Shown here piece by piece: positions 1 through 8,832 of a stretch of 64,000 nt of DNA. The position numbers and the translations under genes are program-made. Below the pieces are notes generated by a model. The model ran no database searches. It saw only the letters and a program-made list of their open reading frames with translations, and was not told the origin of the DNA. The stretch's first letter is position 1, and each line of letters starts with the position of its first letter. This stretch comes from Candidatus Obscuribacterales bacterium. Lineage in GTDB: Bacteria > Cyanobacteriota > Vampirovibrionia > Obscuribacterales > Obscuribacteraceae. The stretch is taken from contig JAHBVO010000001.1 in assembly GCA_019637435.1 (NCBI GenBank), positions 682,001 through 746,000 on the forward strand, in the 5' to 3' direction.

Positions 1-162
1 CACCAGTTCCGGCGATGCGTCAGCGACGAGATTCACATTCTCGTTATAAGCCGCTAAAGCCTTGAGATAGGTTTCAAATTCGGTTATCTCCTCATCCGAA
101 AAGCTCATGGATAAGGTTGCCGCCTGTTCTGATAAAAGCTCTAATGCCGCTTCAACGCTCAA
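1..162 (-). CDS. rsmG: 16S rRNA (guanine-527-N7)-methyltransferase, N-terminus only
   Basis: Partial gene running off the left edge; 54 residues are visible. The segment FETYLKALAAYNENVNLVAD matches the N-terminal helix of RsmG/GidB (usual pattern: 'YL.LL..WN.KINLTA'), the SAM-dependent enzyme that methylates G527 of 16S rRNA. The start is TTG at 162, with AAAGGAA about 10 nt upstream and an in-frame TGA two codons before it, so no earlier start is possible; an internal ATG about 23 codons in is the alternative. The catalytic SAM-binding domain lies outside the window, so the call rests on the N-terminal motif only. Confidence 0.7.
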   Translation of the reverse strand, partial: MSVEAALELLSEQAATLSMSFSDEEITEFETYLKALAAYNENVNLVADASPELV

Positions 163-208
163 TTTTCAATTTCCTTTTGTCGCCGAGATTCAGCTCCTAT
201 TTTGCCTA

Positions 209-238
209 TTTATATTTTCCTTTTCAAAAAGGTGTTAA
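209..238 (-). promoter_or_regulatory. putative sigma70-type promoter of rsmG
   Basis: On the minus strand, TTAACA (238-233) and TATAAA (214-209) are separated by 18 nt. The predicted transcript would start near 202, about 40 nt before the TTG start of rsmG. The surrounding region is AT-rich. Position and spacing fit; there is no other evidence. Confidence 0.4.
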
Positions 239-322
239 TGTCTAATCAAAAATGTCAATAAAGTTGGTGATAAGGAGTTCAGGACTACCTTATCTGCTTA
301 GCAACCCGATGAAATCCACCAG

Positions 323-3300
323 ATGAGTCCACGTGCGTTCCAGACAATCCTCGTAGCCTCAATGGGCTCCAAGGACCGCCTAGAGCTCGAGAGCAAGGTT
401 TTGGCTGCCGCGCTCAAGCAGAGCCACGCGCGCGGCGATACATCAGGGGTCAGTCTGGCTCACAAACAAATTTTTCTTCTCCTGAGACAGCAACAAGCCG
501 CTGAGAGAGCCGCTTCAGCCGATACCGGAGACCAAACCGAAAACCGCCCCTCACCGCCTCCTGAGCCGGCGGCGCCTCCCAAGTACACCTCTGTCGGCAC
601 CGAGAGTGTGACCGACGTCAACGCTGTTATCGAACCTTCCGGGCTCCATGAGAAGCCGAAGAAGATGAAGAAGCGCGTCATGCCCGACATCGTCTGGGGC
701 GACGATGCAAGCTCCGATGAAACAGTGGAGAGTTCGGCGGTTGAAGGTTCCCCACACGATAATCCCGCAGCAGCGGAAGTGCAGTCCCCGGCTGTTTCGT
801 CCCAAGCGGCTGAGCCTGAAGCTCCACCGGCGGCAGACGTTCAACAAGAGGCGCACAGCGACGATAGTGGGCTTGCCGACAGCGGCGACTTTGTCAGCCA
901 CGTGCCGGGCGAGAATCTCGCTGTGGAGGGCGACAAAGCTGCTTTTGACGCATATGGAATCTTGCAGGTCGAGCAGATTGCCAGTTTCGAAGAGATTCAT
1001 CGCTCGTTTCTGTTTCTCGTTCGACGAGTATTGATGGGCCTGAAGAAGGCGAAGAAAAAACAACGTCGACCCTTATTGGATGAGCTTCAGAATCTCTGGA
1101 TTGCGCACGACATTTTAAGCGACCCGGTAACCAGAACCGATTTCGACTTCCGTATCCTCGGTCTGAGAGGCGCTCCTGATGTGATTATTCACAGCGCTCC
1201 AGAGGACAAGGTCGATTCCATATCCTCTCGCACGCCTCTTCGAATCGGCGAACTCATGCAGTGCGCCGGGCTCCTGGAGCCGACCGAGCTGGAAATCGCG
1301 GCAGACATGCACCGCGCCATGCCGGAAATGCTCTTTGGCGCCTTCCTGGTCAAGCAAGGGTTTATTTCCGAAGAAGACCTTCAGCAGGTTTTGATGGGGC
1401 AGAGGCTGTTGAAAAACGGCAACCTCACCGTTGGTCACTACCAAATGTGCATGAAGCTCTGGCGCGAAAGCCAAACGCCAATTGAAAACACCGCTGTCGC
1501 AGAGGGTTTCGTCACTCAAAGCGAAATGGAGCGAATCGTCGCTGCCGGTTTGCGGGATACTGCCGGCGTGCCTGCCTACGAAGGCGGCGCGGGGGCGAAC
1601 CGTGGAGCGGCAGCTCGCATCAACACTGAGGAAGCCGCTAAGCGTGTTTTCCGTGCTGAGCGCGCCGTGCCTCAATGGAAGGATCAACTCGACTGGTCAG
1701 AGCCTGAGGCCATCGAGGAGTATGTAGCCGAAGACCGTGAGCAGGAGCAGATTCGCAAGCCTATTCGGAACAACCTGGACATCGAAGGTGTAACCGATAA
1801 CCAAGCCAAAGATCCCGGCAAGAAGTCTTTGAGAAGACTTATGGAGGGTATCCACTCTCCCGATCAGCCGAATATCGAGGACGGCGGTCCGGCTGGTGTC
1901 TCGCTGAAAAGTATTTTGTCTTCAGGCGATACACCTATGCAAGGTCAAGTTCGAGTAGACCGGCTTGCCGCATCAGTACCCGCGGATGAGGCGGTTGATA
2001 CAGCCCCTTCCTTGCCGGATGCTCCTCAGGTAAAACCTGGCCGACCCAATATCGATTTTACAATCGGTGGTTCTGATGATGATACCGCCGGTGGTGACAC
2101 TCCCGTGCCGTATGCGGATAGTTCAATTGTTGAAACCCAAGCGTTGGAAACGCAAGGACTGCAAATGCGCACCTCGGATGCCATGACTGCGCGCGAAGCA
2201 GTGACCGAAATGTTTGCCGAAGCAGGCGATAGAGAGGGCTCACCGGATTCGGTATCAGATGAAACTACGTCAGAGGAACTCGCAGTCGACTCGAGGTCCG
2301 CGTTATATGCGGCTGAGCATCCAACCGCTCGACCAACCACCGAGGTACCTCTCCCTCGTGTCGTCATGGAAGAAAAGACTCAGCGAACGTCTGGAGAGGA
2401 CGACGAAAACGTATTTGGTGAAGTCGATTACGATGACGAGGATGACGCTGATGGCGAAATCGATTTAGGTTTCATTCCAGAAGAGGGAGCCCCAGCCGCC
2501 GATGTGAAAGTGGAAAGACCTGACGGTGAACCAGTTATGCAACCGGCAGCCGAATCTGAACCTTCTTCGGTAAGCATGGATGATTTGCTCGACTTCAGCA
2601 CGCCAATTGCTGACAGCGAAGCTGCCGAAGCTGCGAAACGAGGTGCCGAGGGTGCCGACCGCTCAGGTATCAAGACTGTGCTTGATGAAGCTTTCAATGG
2701 CGTAAAGGTTCCGGAACTCCCGCCGCAAGCACCTGCTCCGGAGGAAATTTTGGCGCGTCGCGCTGAGGCCGAAGCAAACTTCGAGGCGATTGCGGAAGAA
2801 GAATCACAAATGCAGAGCGGCGTTTACCCGATCGCTAACCTTGACGATCATGTAGCTGCAGGTGACACCGATACAGTAAGAAAGGCGAATTCCGTTGCGG
2901 CTCAAGTTCCGACTCTCCCGACATCTGAACCTTCAACATCTTCTGCAACCGGCGTCAATTTATCTTCTAACCTCCTGCAATCGCTCGATGCCACGATCTC
3001 CGTAAACGAATCGTCCTTCAAAGCCGTCAACGAACACGCGAAAAAAGAGCAGATGAAACAGCACGTTGGCGAGGAAGGGTTTGTAATTCCTCGAGGAATT
3101 GAACGTGTTCCGCTTGATCCTGAGGTGGAAAAAGCGCCACAGGTAACATCTTCCCAGGCTCCTGAAGTCTCTCAGGAGATGACCATGGATCTGCACAAGC
3201 CCCTGGAAACCTACGCGACGTCAGAGTCATCGAAAGCAACCGTATCGATGGAAGTTTCGCCAGTCTCTGTCTCCGAAAACGAGCCGGTCGAACCAGGTTC

Positions 3301-3901
3301 GTCAGTAAAACCCTTTGGCTCCTTGAACAGAAAGTCGGCTTCCGAACCACTGCATGATGAGTCTGCTGAAGCTCATGACGATGAGACCTCAGCTGCGCCG
3401 CCCTCGGAGGAAGAGACGGCACAGACTGGAAATTCTGCTGAAGAAACTGGACGAGGTGTTAGCGCAGTCGAATCGCAAAACATTGCAGAGTCGAACGAGT
3501 CCGTCGGCAAGACCTCTGCGGAAACAGCAGATGTTGATCAGCAGGAGGATCCGCAGGACAGCCTGAAATCCGGCGAGTGGCAGATTGTTTATAAACTGCA
3601 GGGATCTCTCGCTGACATGTTTATGTCGGAGGAGGCGGAGCCCGATATGCAGCGGATGCGCCCGCGCCTGACCGAAATCGACTCAATCATTCCTTCGTCA
3701 ATTGCCAAAATGACTAAGGACGATACCGACGATAAGGCAGACGAATCTACCGAGTCCGAGGATGATGCGGAGTCAGAGAACCAGAATGCCACCAAATCCG
3801 GTGACAAGAAACAATCGGATAAACCCGTAATCAAGCCTGTTTCCAACAACTATTATCGCAATGATAAAACTGGAAACAAGAGCGACGACAAAGCTGATTA
3901 G
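323..3901 (+). CDS. large acidic protein with degenerate DnaJ-like domain and MshEN-like repeat
   Basis: 1192 residues, no signal peptide or membrane segment, probably cytosolic. Residues 1-60 form a basic helical region. About 208-285 resembles a J-domain (FDAYGILQVEQIASFEEIHR, then a basic helix, then 'LWIAHDILSDPVTRTDFD') but lacks the HPD triad needed to stimulate Hsp70. About 305-410 ('RIGELMQCAGLLEPTELEIA', 'FGAFLVKQGFISEEDLQQVL') resembles the repeated helical motif of MshEN/type II secretion ATPase N-termini. The remaining 780 residues are low-complexity and rich in Asp, Glu, Ser and Ala, probably disordered. It may be a scaffold or adaptor; no catalytic motif is seen. It faces the response regulator gene tail-to-tail with 9 nt between stops. 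No strong Shine-Dalgarno precedes 323; ATG at 362 is an alternative. Confidence 0.75.
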   Translation: MSPRAFQTILVASMGSKDRLELESKVLAAALKQSHARGDTSGVSLAHKQIFLLLRQQQAAERAASADTGDQTENRPSPPPEPAAPPKYTSVGTESVTDVNAVIEPSGLHEKPKKMKKRVMPDIVWGDDASSDETVESSAVEGSPHDNPAAAEVQSPAVSSQAAEPEAPPAADVQQEAHSDDSGLADSGDFVSHVPGENLAVEGDKAAFDAYGILQVEQIASFEEIHRSFLFLVRRVLMGLKKAKKKQRRPLLDELQNLWIAHDILSDPVTRTDFDFRILGLRGAPDVIIHSAPEDKVDSISSRTPLRIGELMQCAGLLEPTELEIAADMHRAMPEMLFGAFLVKQGFISEEDLQQVLMGQRLLKNGNLTVGHYQMCMKLWRESQTPIENTAVAEGFVTQSEMERIVAAGLRDTAGVPAYEGGAGANRGAAARINTEEAAKRVFRAERAVPQWKDQLDWSEPEAIEEYVAEDREQEQIRKPIRNNLDIEGVTDNQAKDPGKKSLRRLMEGIHSPDQPNIEDGGPAGVSLKSILSSGDTPMQGQVRVDRLAASVPADEAVDTAPSLPDAPQVKPGRPNIDFTIGGSDDDTAGGDTPVPYADSSIVETQALETQGLQMRTSDAMTAREAVTEMFAEAGDREGSPDSVSDETTSEELAVDSRSALYAAEHPTARPTTEVPLPRVVMEEKTQRTSGEDDENVFGEVDYDDEDDADGEIDLGFIPEEGAPAADVKVERPDGEPVMQPAAESEPSSVSMDDLLDFSTPIADSEAAEAAKRGAEGADRSGIKTVLDEAFNGVKVPELPPQAPAPEEILARRAEAEANFEAIAEEESQMQSGVYPIANLDDHVAAGDTDTVRKANSVAAQVPTLPTSEPSTSSATGVNLSSNLLQSLDATISVNESSFKAVNEHAKKEQMKQHVGEEGFVIPRGIERVPLDPEVEKAPQVTSSQAPEVSQEMTMDLHKPLETYATSESSKATVSMEVSPVSVSENEPVEPGSSVKPFGSLNRKSASEPLHDESAEAHDDETSAAPPSEEETAQTGNSAEETGRGVSAVESQNIAESNESVGKTSAETADVDQQEDPQDSLKSGEWQIVYKLQGSLADMFMSEEAEPDMQRMRPRLTEIDSIIPSSIAKMTKDDTDDKADESTESEDDAESENQNATKSGDKKQSDKPVIKPVSNNYYRNDKTGNKSDDKAD

Positions 3902-3910
3902 TCTGGTCGA

Positions 3911-4849
3911 CTAATTGGCGGCGCCGTTTAAATCTTGATTGCGTTTCGCATGCAAGCGGAAAATTCGCAGAACAATCGATAATTGATCGCAGATTATTCG
4001 TACCACCTTCTGGTCTCCCGGCTGATATGCCGAATTTGATGGCGGTACCACGACGAGCAGACCGAGTCGCCCGCCTTGAACATCGATTGGTTGAGTGATC
4101 GAGTTGGCCGGATAGTAGAGTTGTTTCGCTAACTTTGATTTCAGTGGCGGCAAACCGAGCTGTAGGCTCAAGGTGCTTACATAGGTGGTCAGAGCCGCCT
4201 CCGCTACGTGCTTTGCGCAATCGGTGTAAACCGATGAATGCGATCCCTCGTTGACTATCAACGCGCACGCTTCATAGTCGAGAATTGAAGACAGCAACTG
4301 AAACAGTTTGTCTGCCAGAACATTAAGATCCAGCGTTTCTTCACTAAGTTTGCGAACTTCATCGACAATGGTCGCTTCAAATAAGAGTCGTTCTAAAAGC
4401 TGATTCAAGCGCGCGTTTATTTCTTGCGCGGTGGGGGAGAGTGAGGGTTCACCGACAAGCCGCAATTTTGGTTCGCTCTTAACGGTATCAAGCAGCTCTC
4501 GCACAGCTTTCAAAAGGCTGGGATAACCTGGTTCTTTGGGGATAAACCTGTCGGCTCCCGACTTCATTCCCCAGAAGCGGTCCACGGAGCCGTCGAGCTT
4601 GGTCAAGAGAATAACTGGAATCGATGAGAGTTCAGGGTCGCTCTTAACCAGCCTGCAGAGCTGATATCCGTTAATTCCCGCCATAACGACATCGGAAATA
4701 ATCAGGTCCGGTTGCTCGTTATAGGCGCGGACAAGCCCTTCGGCGGCGTTCTTTGACGATGAGATTGTATATCCTGAAGCCTCAAGCATGCTGCGCAGCG
4801 TGATTAGCTGCGTTGGACTGTCTTCTACTAGTAGTAGGCGTTTCGACAT
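3911..4849 (-). CDS. response regulator, receiver plus GAF-like domain
   Basis: 312 residues. Residues 1-125 are a receiver domain with acidic pair E9-D10, phospho-acceptor D53 in DLIISDVVMAGINGYQLC, and the conserved lysine in LLTK. A linker of about 45 residues (135-180) leads to a GAF-like domain at about 175-300 (LNVLADKLFQLLSSILDYEA through 'RLGLLVVVPPS... DQLSIVLRIF'). There is no DNA-binding domain, so the output is likely by protein contact or ligand sensing, not transcription. No histidine kinase is adjacent; the nearest is the hybrid kinase at 16.8 kb. The gene is alone on its strand between convergent and same-strand neighbours. Confidence 0.85.
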   Translation of the reverse strand: MSKRLLLVEDSPTQLITLRSMLEASGYTISSSKNAAEGLVRAYNEQPDLIISDVVMAGINGYQLCRLVKSDPELSSIPVILLTKLDGSVDRFWGMKSGADRFIPKEPGYPSLLKAVRELLDTVKSEPKLRLVGEPSLSPTAQEINARLNQLLERLLFEATIVDEVRKLSEETLDLNVLADKLFQLLSSILDYEACALIVNEGSHSSVYTDCAKHVAEAALTTYVSTLSLQLGLPPLKSKLAKQLYYPANSITQPIDVQGGRLGLLVVVPPSNSAYQPGDQKVVRIICDQLSIVLRIFRLHAKRNQDLNGAAN

Positions 4850-4937
4850 GTTCGGCCGCGTCGATGGATTCTTTACTCACCTAGGATTTTTACACAGTTT
4901 GTCTCGTTGTGGAGATTTTTTGGTCCACTAATTTGAT

Positions 4938-4960
4938 CTGTGAGGAAACCGTTTTCACAG
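4938..4960. promoter_or_regulatory. inverted repeat upstream of the receiver-GAF gene
   Basis: CTGTGA (4938-4943) and TCACAG (4955-4960) form an inverted repeat extended inward by GAAAC/GTTTT. It lies about 90 nt upstream of the minus-strand response regulator gene, where an operator could sit. The arms look like CRP half-sites (TGTGA/TCACA), but the spacer is 11 nt, not 6, so it is not called a CRP site. Confidence 0.3.
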
Positions 4961-5112
4961 AATTCCTAATCAGGACAGCCTGTCATCAGCTTCTTGAACG
5001 CTTCATCAAACTTACGCTATAGGGAAAACCATAGCTGTGGTCTTGAGAACCGAGGTGAGCGTCCGGTAGCCGTTGTGGTGAAGGTCTGAAGAAGTGCTTG
5101 ACTATCAACGCT

Positions 5113-8100
5113 TCAGTTCCAAAGTACATACGGTTCTGAGAGAATCTTGTCGACTAATTTGCGTGCATCAGCGATTGTGATATCACGGGTAGTGATTTCT
5201 CTGTAGCGCTTGCGCAGATTTTCACTTAGATCCCCTCGACCGTCGAGTGCGTCAACTACTATGCCGAGCGCGATTGCGTCGGGCGCTAGCGGTTTTTTTC
5301 TCATGATGAGGTGTTGATTGGCGGTCGCAAGTTCGAGGTCATTGTCTTTCAGATACGCCGCAGTCACGAACAATCCCGGTAAGCTGGAGTTGGGATTGAT
5401 GATGCCTGCTGCACGAAGCTGCCTCAGCGACTCCGACTTTCGCCCCAACTGGTAGAGCGATTGACCCAGCGCGTACCGTGCAAGAAACTGGTTCGGGTCG
5501 ATTTGCAACGACTTCCGCAAGGGCTCAATCGCCCTTATCCATTCCTTCTTCTGCCAGTAACATAAACCTCTGCCTGCCATAGCTCGAGCACCAAGCGGTT
5601 TCAATTTCTCTGCACGAGCAAACGCAAGTCGTGCGTCCTCGTATCTCCTGGTTAAATACAAAACGCTCGCTACGTCACAAAGTTCTGCATATGTGCTCAA
5701 GTTTTGCACATCTATCAAAGGCAGTAAGCGGCGGGCCTCCGCCAGTTTTCCCGTGTGCAGTGAAATCCTGAGTTGTGCCAGCGTTTTCGTCCGAGCGTCA
5801 ATCTCGAGGTCATCCAATCTCCTCTGGACTTCATCGTGGATGTCGTTGCGAACGATGTTTTCACCGAGCGCCGCCAGGTAGTAAGAATCGGTAGGGAGAA
5901 TCGTAGATGCCGTCGCCCGGCGGGTGTGCGCAAGGAGCTGCTCTATCCTTTCTAAATTACTCGTGTCTTGAAACTCGAGCATGCACGCTACCGGTTTGCC
6001 AAAAACTCTTTCAAGTACGCTTTCGATATCATCTTTATGCTCGTACATTGGTCGCGCCAGGATGCCTTCAATCAATATGTTGTCATCGGTGTTCAGCTCG
6101 GTGGTCAGCAACGGGTCGGAAACCTGAGGCGGATATGTTATGCGATTCGTATTCAACTCCACTTCGCTTTCTAGACCAATCTGCTGAAACTGTTTGAACA
6201 TTTCCGGGCTGGCAAATCTAGCTCTAATCTCCTCGGAATCGGCTCCGTCAGCGATTTGTCCTGTCACAATCAACTCGCCGGCTCGGCTGGAATGCCATAC
6301 TCTCACGTTCGGAAAAACCGAATTGAATGTATTCAGCAAACAATTCAGTTGATTAGCTGTCAGCGAGTAGAGTGGTATCCACTGGCAGAACATACCGGTG
6401 TTCCTCAATCGCGACTTTGCTAATTGATAAAATTCGACGGTGAACAGATCTGACGCTCCGCTCAGCCACGGCTCGGCTGGCTGTGAAACGATGAAATCAT
6501 AGGTGTCGTCGCTCAGTAATAGATAATTCCGCGCATCGCCCGTCACCTTGCGAAGCTTCGATTCATCATCATCATGGTTAGCGTGTCCCTGAAAATACTG
6601 ACGAGCGTTCCAGATAGCCTTCTCGAGTTCGACTGCGGTGACCGCTTTCACCCATGGTGCCGTCATGACGGCACTGCATGTGGTGCCGGTACCATATCCG
6701 ATCACCAGACCATTTAATTCTCGAGGGGCGGAACACATAATTGCCGGCAATAGACCGAGCAGCTTTTGCGTGGGCAAATCACTATCGGGTGCTGGCAATT
6801 GCCTGGTCAAGGGCATCGCTGCTTCGACCTTTCCATTGCTGCGCAGCGAAACCAGATTTGCGTTTGGGTTCGAAATCACCGAAATAGTGCTGTTGGTCCC
6901 TTCCTTGTACATTAGAAGACTTTGTCCCGAAGTCAACTTGGTTTTAAAACGGAGAGCGTCGATCAGGTCCGGTACAGAGAGCGTCTTCGCGTCTTGTTCG
7001 GAAACGTACGACAGTCCGCTGGAAAGTAAAATCGAATCCCACTGAGGATGCAATGAAAGTGCGAGCATGCTGACTGCACAGATCAATGCTACTCGCTTCA
7101 ACTCGACGCTGAAACGCGAAGGGGTTTTGTCTAAGCGCAGCGTAATTGTCTTCGGTGTAATCAATAGAGCAAGCATGGAAAAAAAGATGAAGCCTGCAGA
7201 CACCAGGAAAGTCGTCTGCTCGATCGCGCTTATGAACAGATCTGACATCACCGGCAAAAGGATGACACCACATCCGAAGGAGCCCAGCATCGAGCCGGCA
7301 ATGTTCGAGCAGTAGAGCAGCGATACGCTCTTGTTATCACTCTTCTGATTGTTTCCTCGCACGGCCCCGAGAGCGAGCGGAAAAATGGTGCCGATTACGG
7401 TCGCCGCCAGGAAGATTAAGAAAACAGCCAGCAAGAGCATCGAAATTGTTTCATTCCAGAAGCTTGGACCTATAGTGCTGGTCACCTTTTTCATGGTCAA
7501 ATAAGTTGACGGTGTTACCTGATATTGATAGAGGTTGAGTGTTACTGCGCCTGACGCCATGGCGAGCATTATTGCAATGCTGCCCAGCATATTCACTGTC
7601 TTTTCTCCTATCTTCTCCGCGACCCAGGCACCACTGGCGAGCCCAGATATAAACACAGTGAGCATGAGGCTTAGCGCGTAAGTTGAGGAACCGATTATCA
7701 TCACGAGAAACCGTGTCCAGACGATTTCCATGGCAAACGACATCGCGCCGGTGGCAAACACAAGGAGTGTCAGAAACACCAACGGATCGGGAGCGGACTT
7801 TGCTGGTGCCTGAATACAATTAACTTCAGCTTCCGCTTTTCCCCTTTCCGGTGCTCGTCCCGTGTCCGATTCCGTTCCCGTTCCAGTTTCAGCTTCTGCT
7901 TTCAAGTCTCGGAAAGTGGAAACATTTTTCTGATCAGCAACTCTGGAAGCGACAAGGCAGAGAATTGCTGATACAAGGTTGCAGCAGCCTGTCGCCATGA
8001 GTGTTTTCTCGATTCCTGACGCCGGCATGAGGAGAAAACCGGATACGAACGCACCAAATACGGCGCCGGTCGAATTGATTGCGTAGAGCTTCAGAAGTGT

Positions 8101-8604
8101 TGCGGAACCCTTCGCGTCGTATTGCGCCGCGAAGTCCGCGATAATCGGGAATGTTGCGCCCATTAGCGAAGTTGGCACAAGCACGAGAAGAAATACCAGA
8201 ACGAAGCCGATGGCGGCGCTCGGATTGCCATCGCCGATGGTGCTGTTTAAAAACCGAATTAGTTGCTGTAATACGTCTGTGGTACAAAGTTTGCTTGATA
8301 TGATCGCGCAGACGAAAATTAAGACTTCAATGATTGCCAGTTGACTCAGAAAGTTTTTTCTCTGTGCGAATTTCGCTCCAAGAAGGGCTCCGATTCCTAG
8401 TCCACCCATGAATGCGCAGATAATAACTGAGCTCGCCGGTGTCGTCGCTCCGATGACGCGGACAAGCACTCTTTGCCAAACGATTTCATAAGTTAGGGCC
8501 GCAAATCCGGAGATGGAGAACGCCGCTCCGACAAGCCATAGCAGATTTGCAGGTAGCCCCGCTAATGTGTGACCGGGTATTTTTTCGTTGTTCTTTGACG
8601 GCAG
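5113..8604 (-). CDS. membrane spermidine-synthase-like protein fused to TPR repeats
   Basis: About 1163 residues. Residues 1-480 form an MFS-like membrane domain in two halves, each opening with the motif of fused spermidine synthases (GFAALTYEIVWQR near the start; GAMSFAMEIVWTRFL near residue 285), joined by an acidic linker. Residues 560-820 are a Rossmann methyltransferase/spermidine-synthase fold: 'VIGYGTGTTCSAV', 'AVELEKAIW', 'TGDARNYLL', SQPAEPWLSGASDLFTVEFY. About 900-1085 are TPR repeats. Aminopropyltransferase activity is unproven for such fusions. The start is unusual: the family motif lies upstream of the first conventional start (GTG 8469), yet between the in-frame TAG at 8634-8632 and 8469 there is no ATG, GTG or TTG. 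CTG at 8604 follows AAAGGA by 8 nt and is taken as the start. Confidence 0.8.
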   Translation of the reverse strand: MPSKNNEKIPGHTLAGLPANLLWLVGAAFSISGFAALTYEIVWQRVLVRVIGATTPASSVIICAFMGGLGIGALLGAKFAQRKNFLSQLAIIEVLIFVCAIISSKLCTTDVLQQLIRFLNSTIGDGNPSAAIGFVLVFLLVLVPTSLMGATFPIIADFAAQYDAKGSATLLKLYAINSTGAVFGAFVSGFLLMPASGIEKTLMATGCCNLVSAILCLVASRVADQKNVSTFRDLKAEAETGTGTESDTGRAPERGKAEAEVNCIQAPAKSAPDPLVFLTLLVFATGAMSFAMEIVWTRFLVMIIGSSTYALSLMLTVFISGLASGAWVAEKIGEKTVNMLGSIAIMLAMASGAVTLNLYQYQVTPSTYLTMKKVTSTIGPSFWNETISMLLLAVFLIFLAATVIGTIFPLALGAVRGNNQKSDNKSVSLLYCSNIAGSMLGSFGCGVILLPVMSDLFISAIEQTTFLVSAGFIFFSMLALLITPKTITLRLDKTPSRFSVELKRVALICAVSMLALSLHPQWDSILLSSGLSYVSEQDAKTLSVPDLIDALRFKTKLTSGQSLLMYKEGTNSTISVISNPNANLVSLRSNGKVEAAMPLTRQLPAPDSDLPTQKLLGLLPAIMCSAPRELNGLVIGYGTGTTCSAVMTAPWVKAVTAVELEKAIWNARQYFQGHANHDDDESKLRKVTGDARNYLLLSDDTYDFIVSQPAEPWLSGASDLFTVEFYQLAKSRLRNTGMFCQWIPLYSLTANQLNCLLNTFNSVFPNVRVWHSSRAGELIVTGQIADGADSEEIRARFASPEMFKQFQQIGLESEVELNTNRITYPPQVSDPLLTTELNTDDNILIEGILARPMYEHKDDIESVLERVFGKPVACMLEFQDTSNLERIEQLLAHTRRATASTILPTDSYYLAALGENIVRNDIHDEVQRRLDDLEIDARTKTLAQLRISLHTGKLAEARRLLPLIDVQNLSTYAELCDVASVLYLTRRYEDARLAFARAEKLKPLGARAMAGRGLCYWQKKEWIRAIEPLRKSLQIDPNQFLARYALGQSLYQLGRKSESLRQLRAAGIINPNSSLPGLFVTAAYLKDNDLELATANQHLIMRKKPLAPDAIALGIVVDALDGRGDLSENLRKRYREITTRDITIADARKLVDKILSEPYVLWN

Positions 8605-8612
8605 TGCTCTTG

Positions 8613-8618
8613 TCCTTT
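8613..8618 (-). promoter_or_regulatory. Shine-Dalgarno that selects a CTG start
   Basis: AAAGGA on the minus strand, 8 nt before CTG at 8604. It is the only good ribosome binding site in the open frame that covers the conserved N-terminal motif of the spermidine-synthase-like gene, and it is the reason for choosing CTG over GTG 8469. Confidence 0.5.
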
Positions 8619-8832
8619 CTTTGATAATTGCCTATTTGAGCGATTCGATAATTCGACTAGTCTTGCTTAATTCAACACCTTTGCGAAATGCGGATCCAAT
8701 CTGGCTATATGCTATTGATGTCCGGTTTGTGCTACTTTGGAAGTTGAACCCATTATGCCATGAAGTAGAAGGCTATCGATTGGATATATCGACCTTCTGA
8801 TTTAGTCTCACGCATTCGACCAGGTAAGCTGC

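Noticed and set aside
551..1063. 170-residue minus-strand frame inside the acidic protein gene
   Set aside because: Shadow frame: basic and Cys/Arg-rich with no family pattern, opposite a long plus-strand gene with normal codon use.
4938..4960. CRP-type operator
   Set aside because: The half-sites match TGTGA/TCACA but the spacer is 11 nt, not 6.
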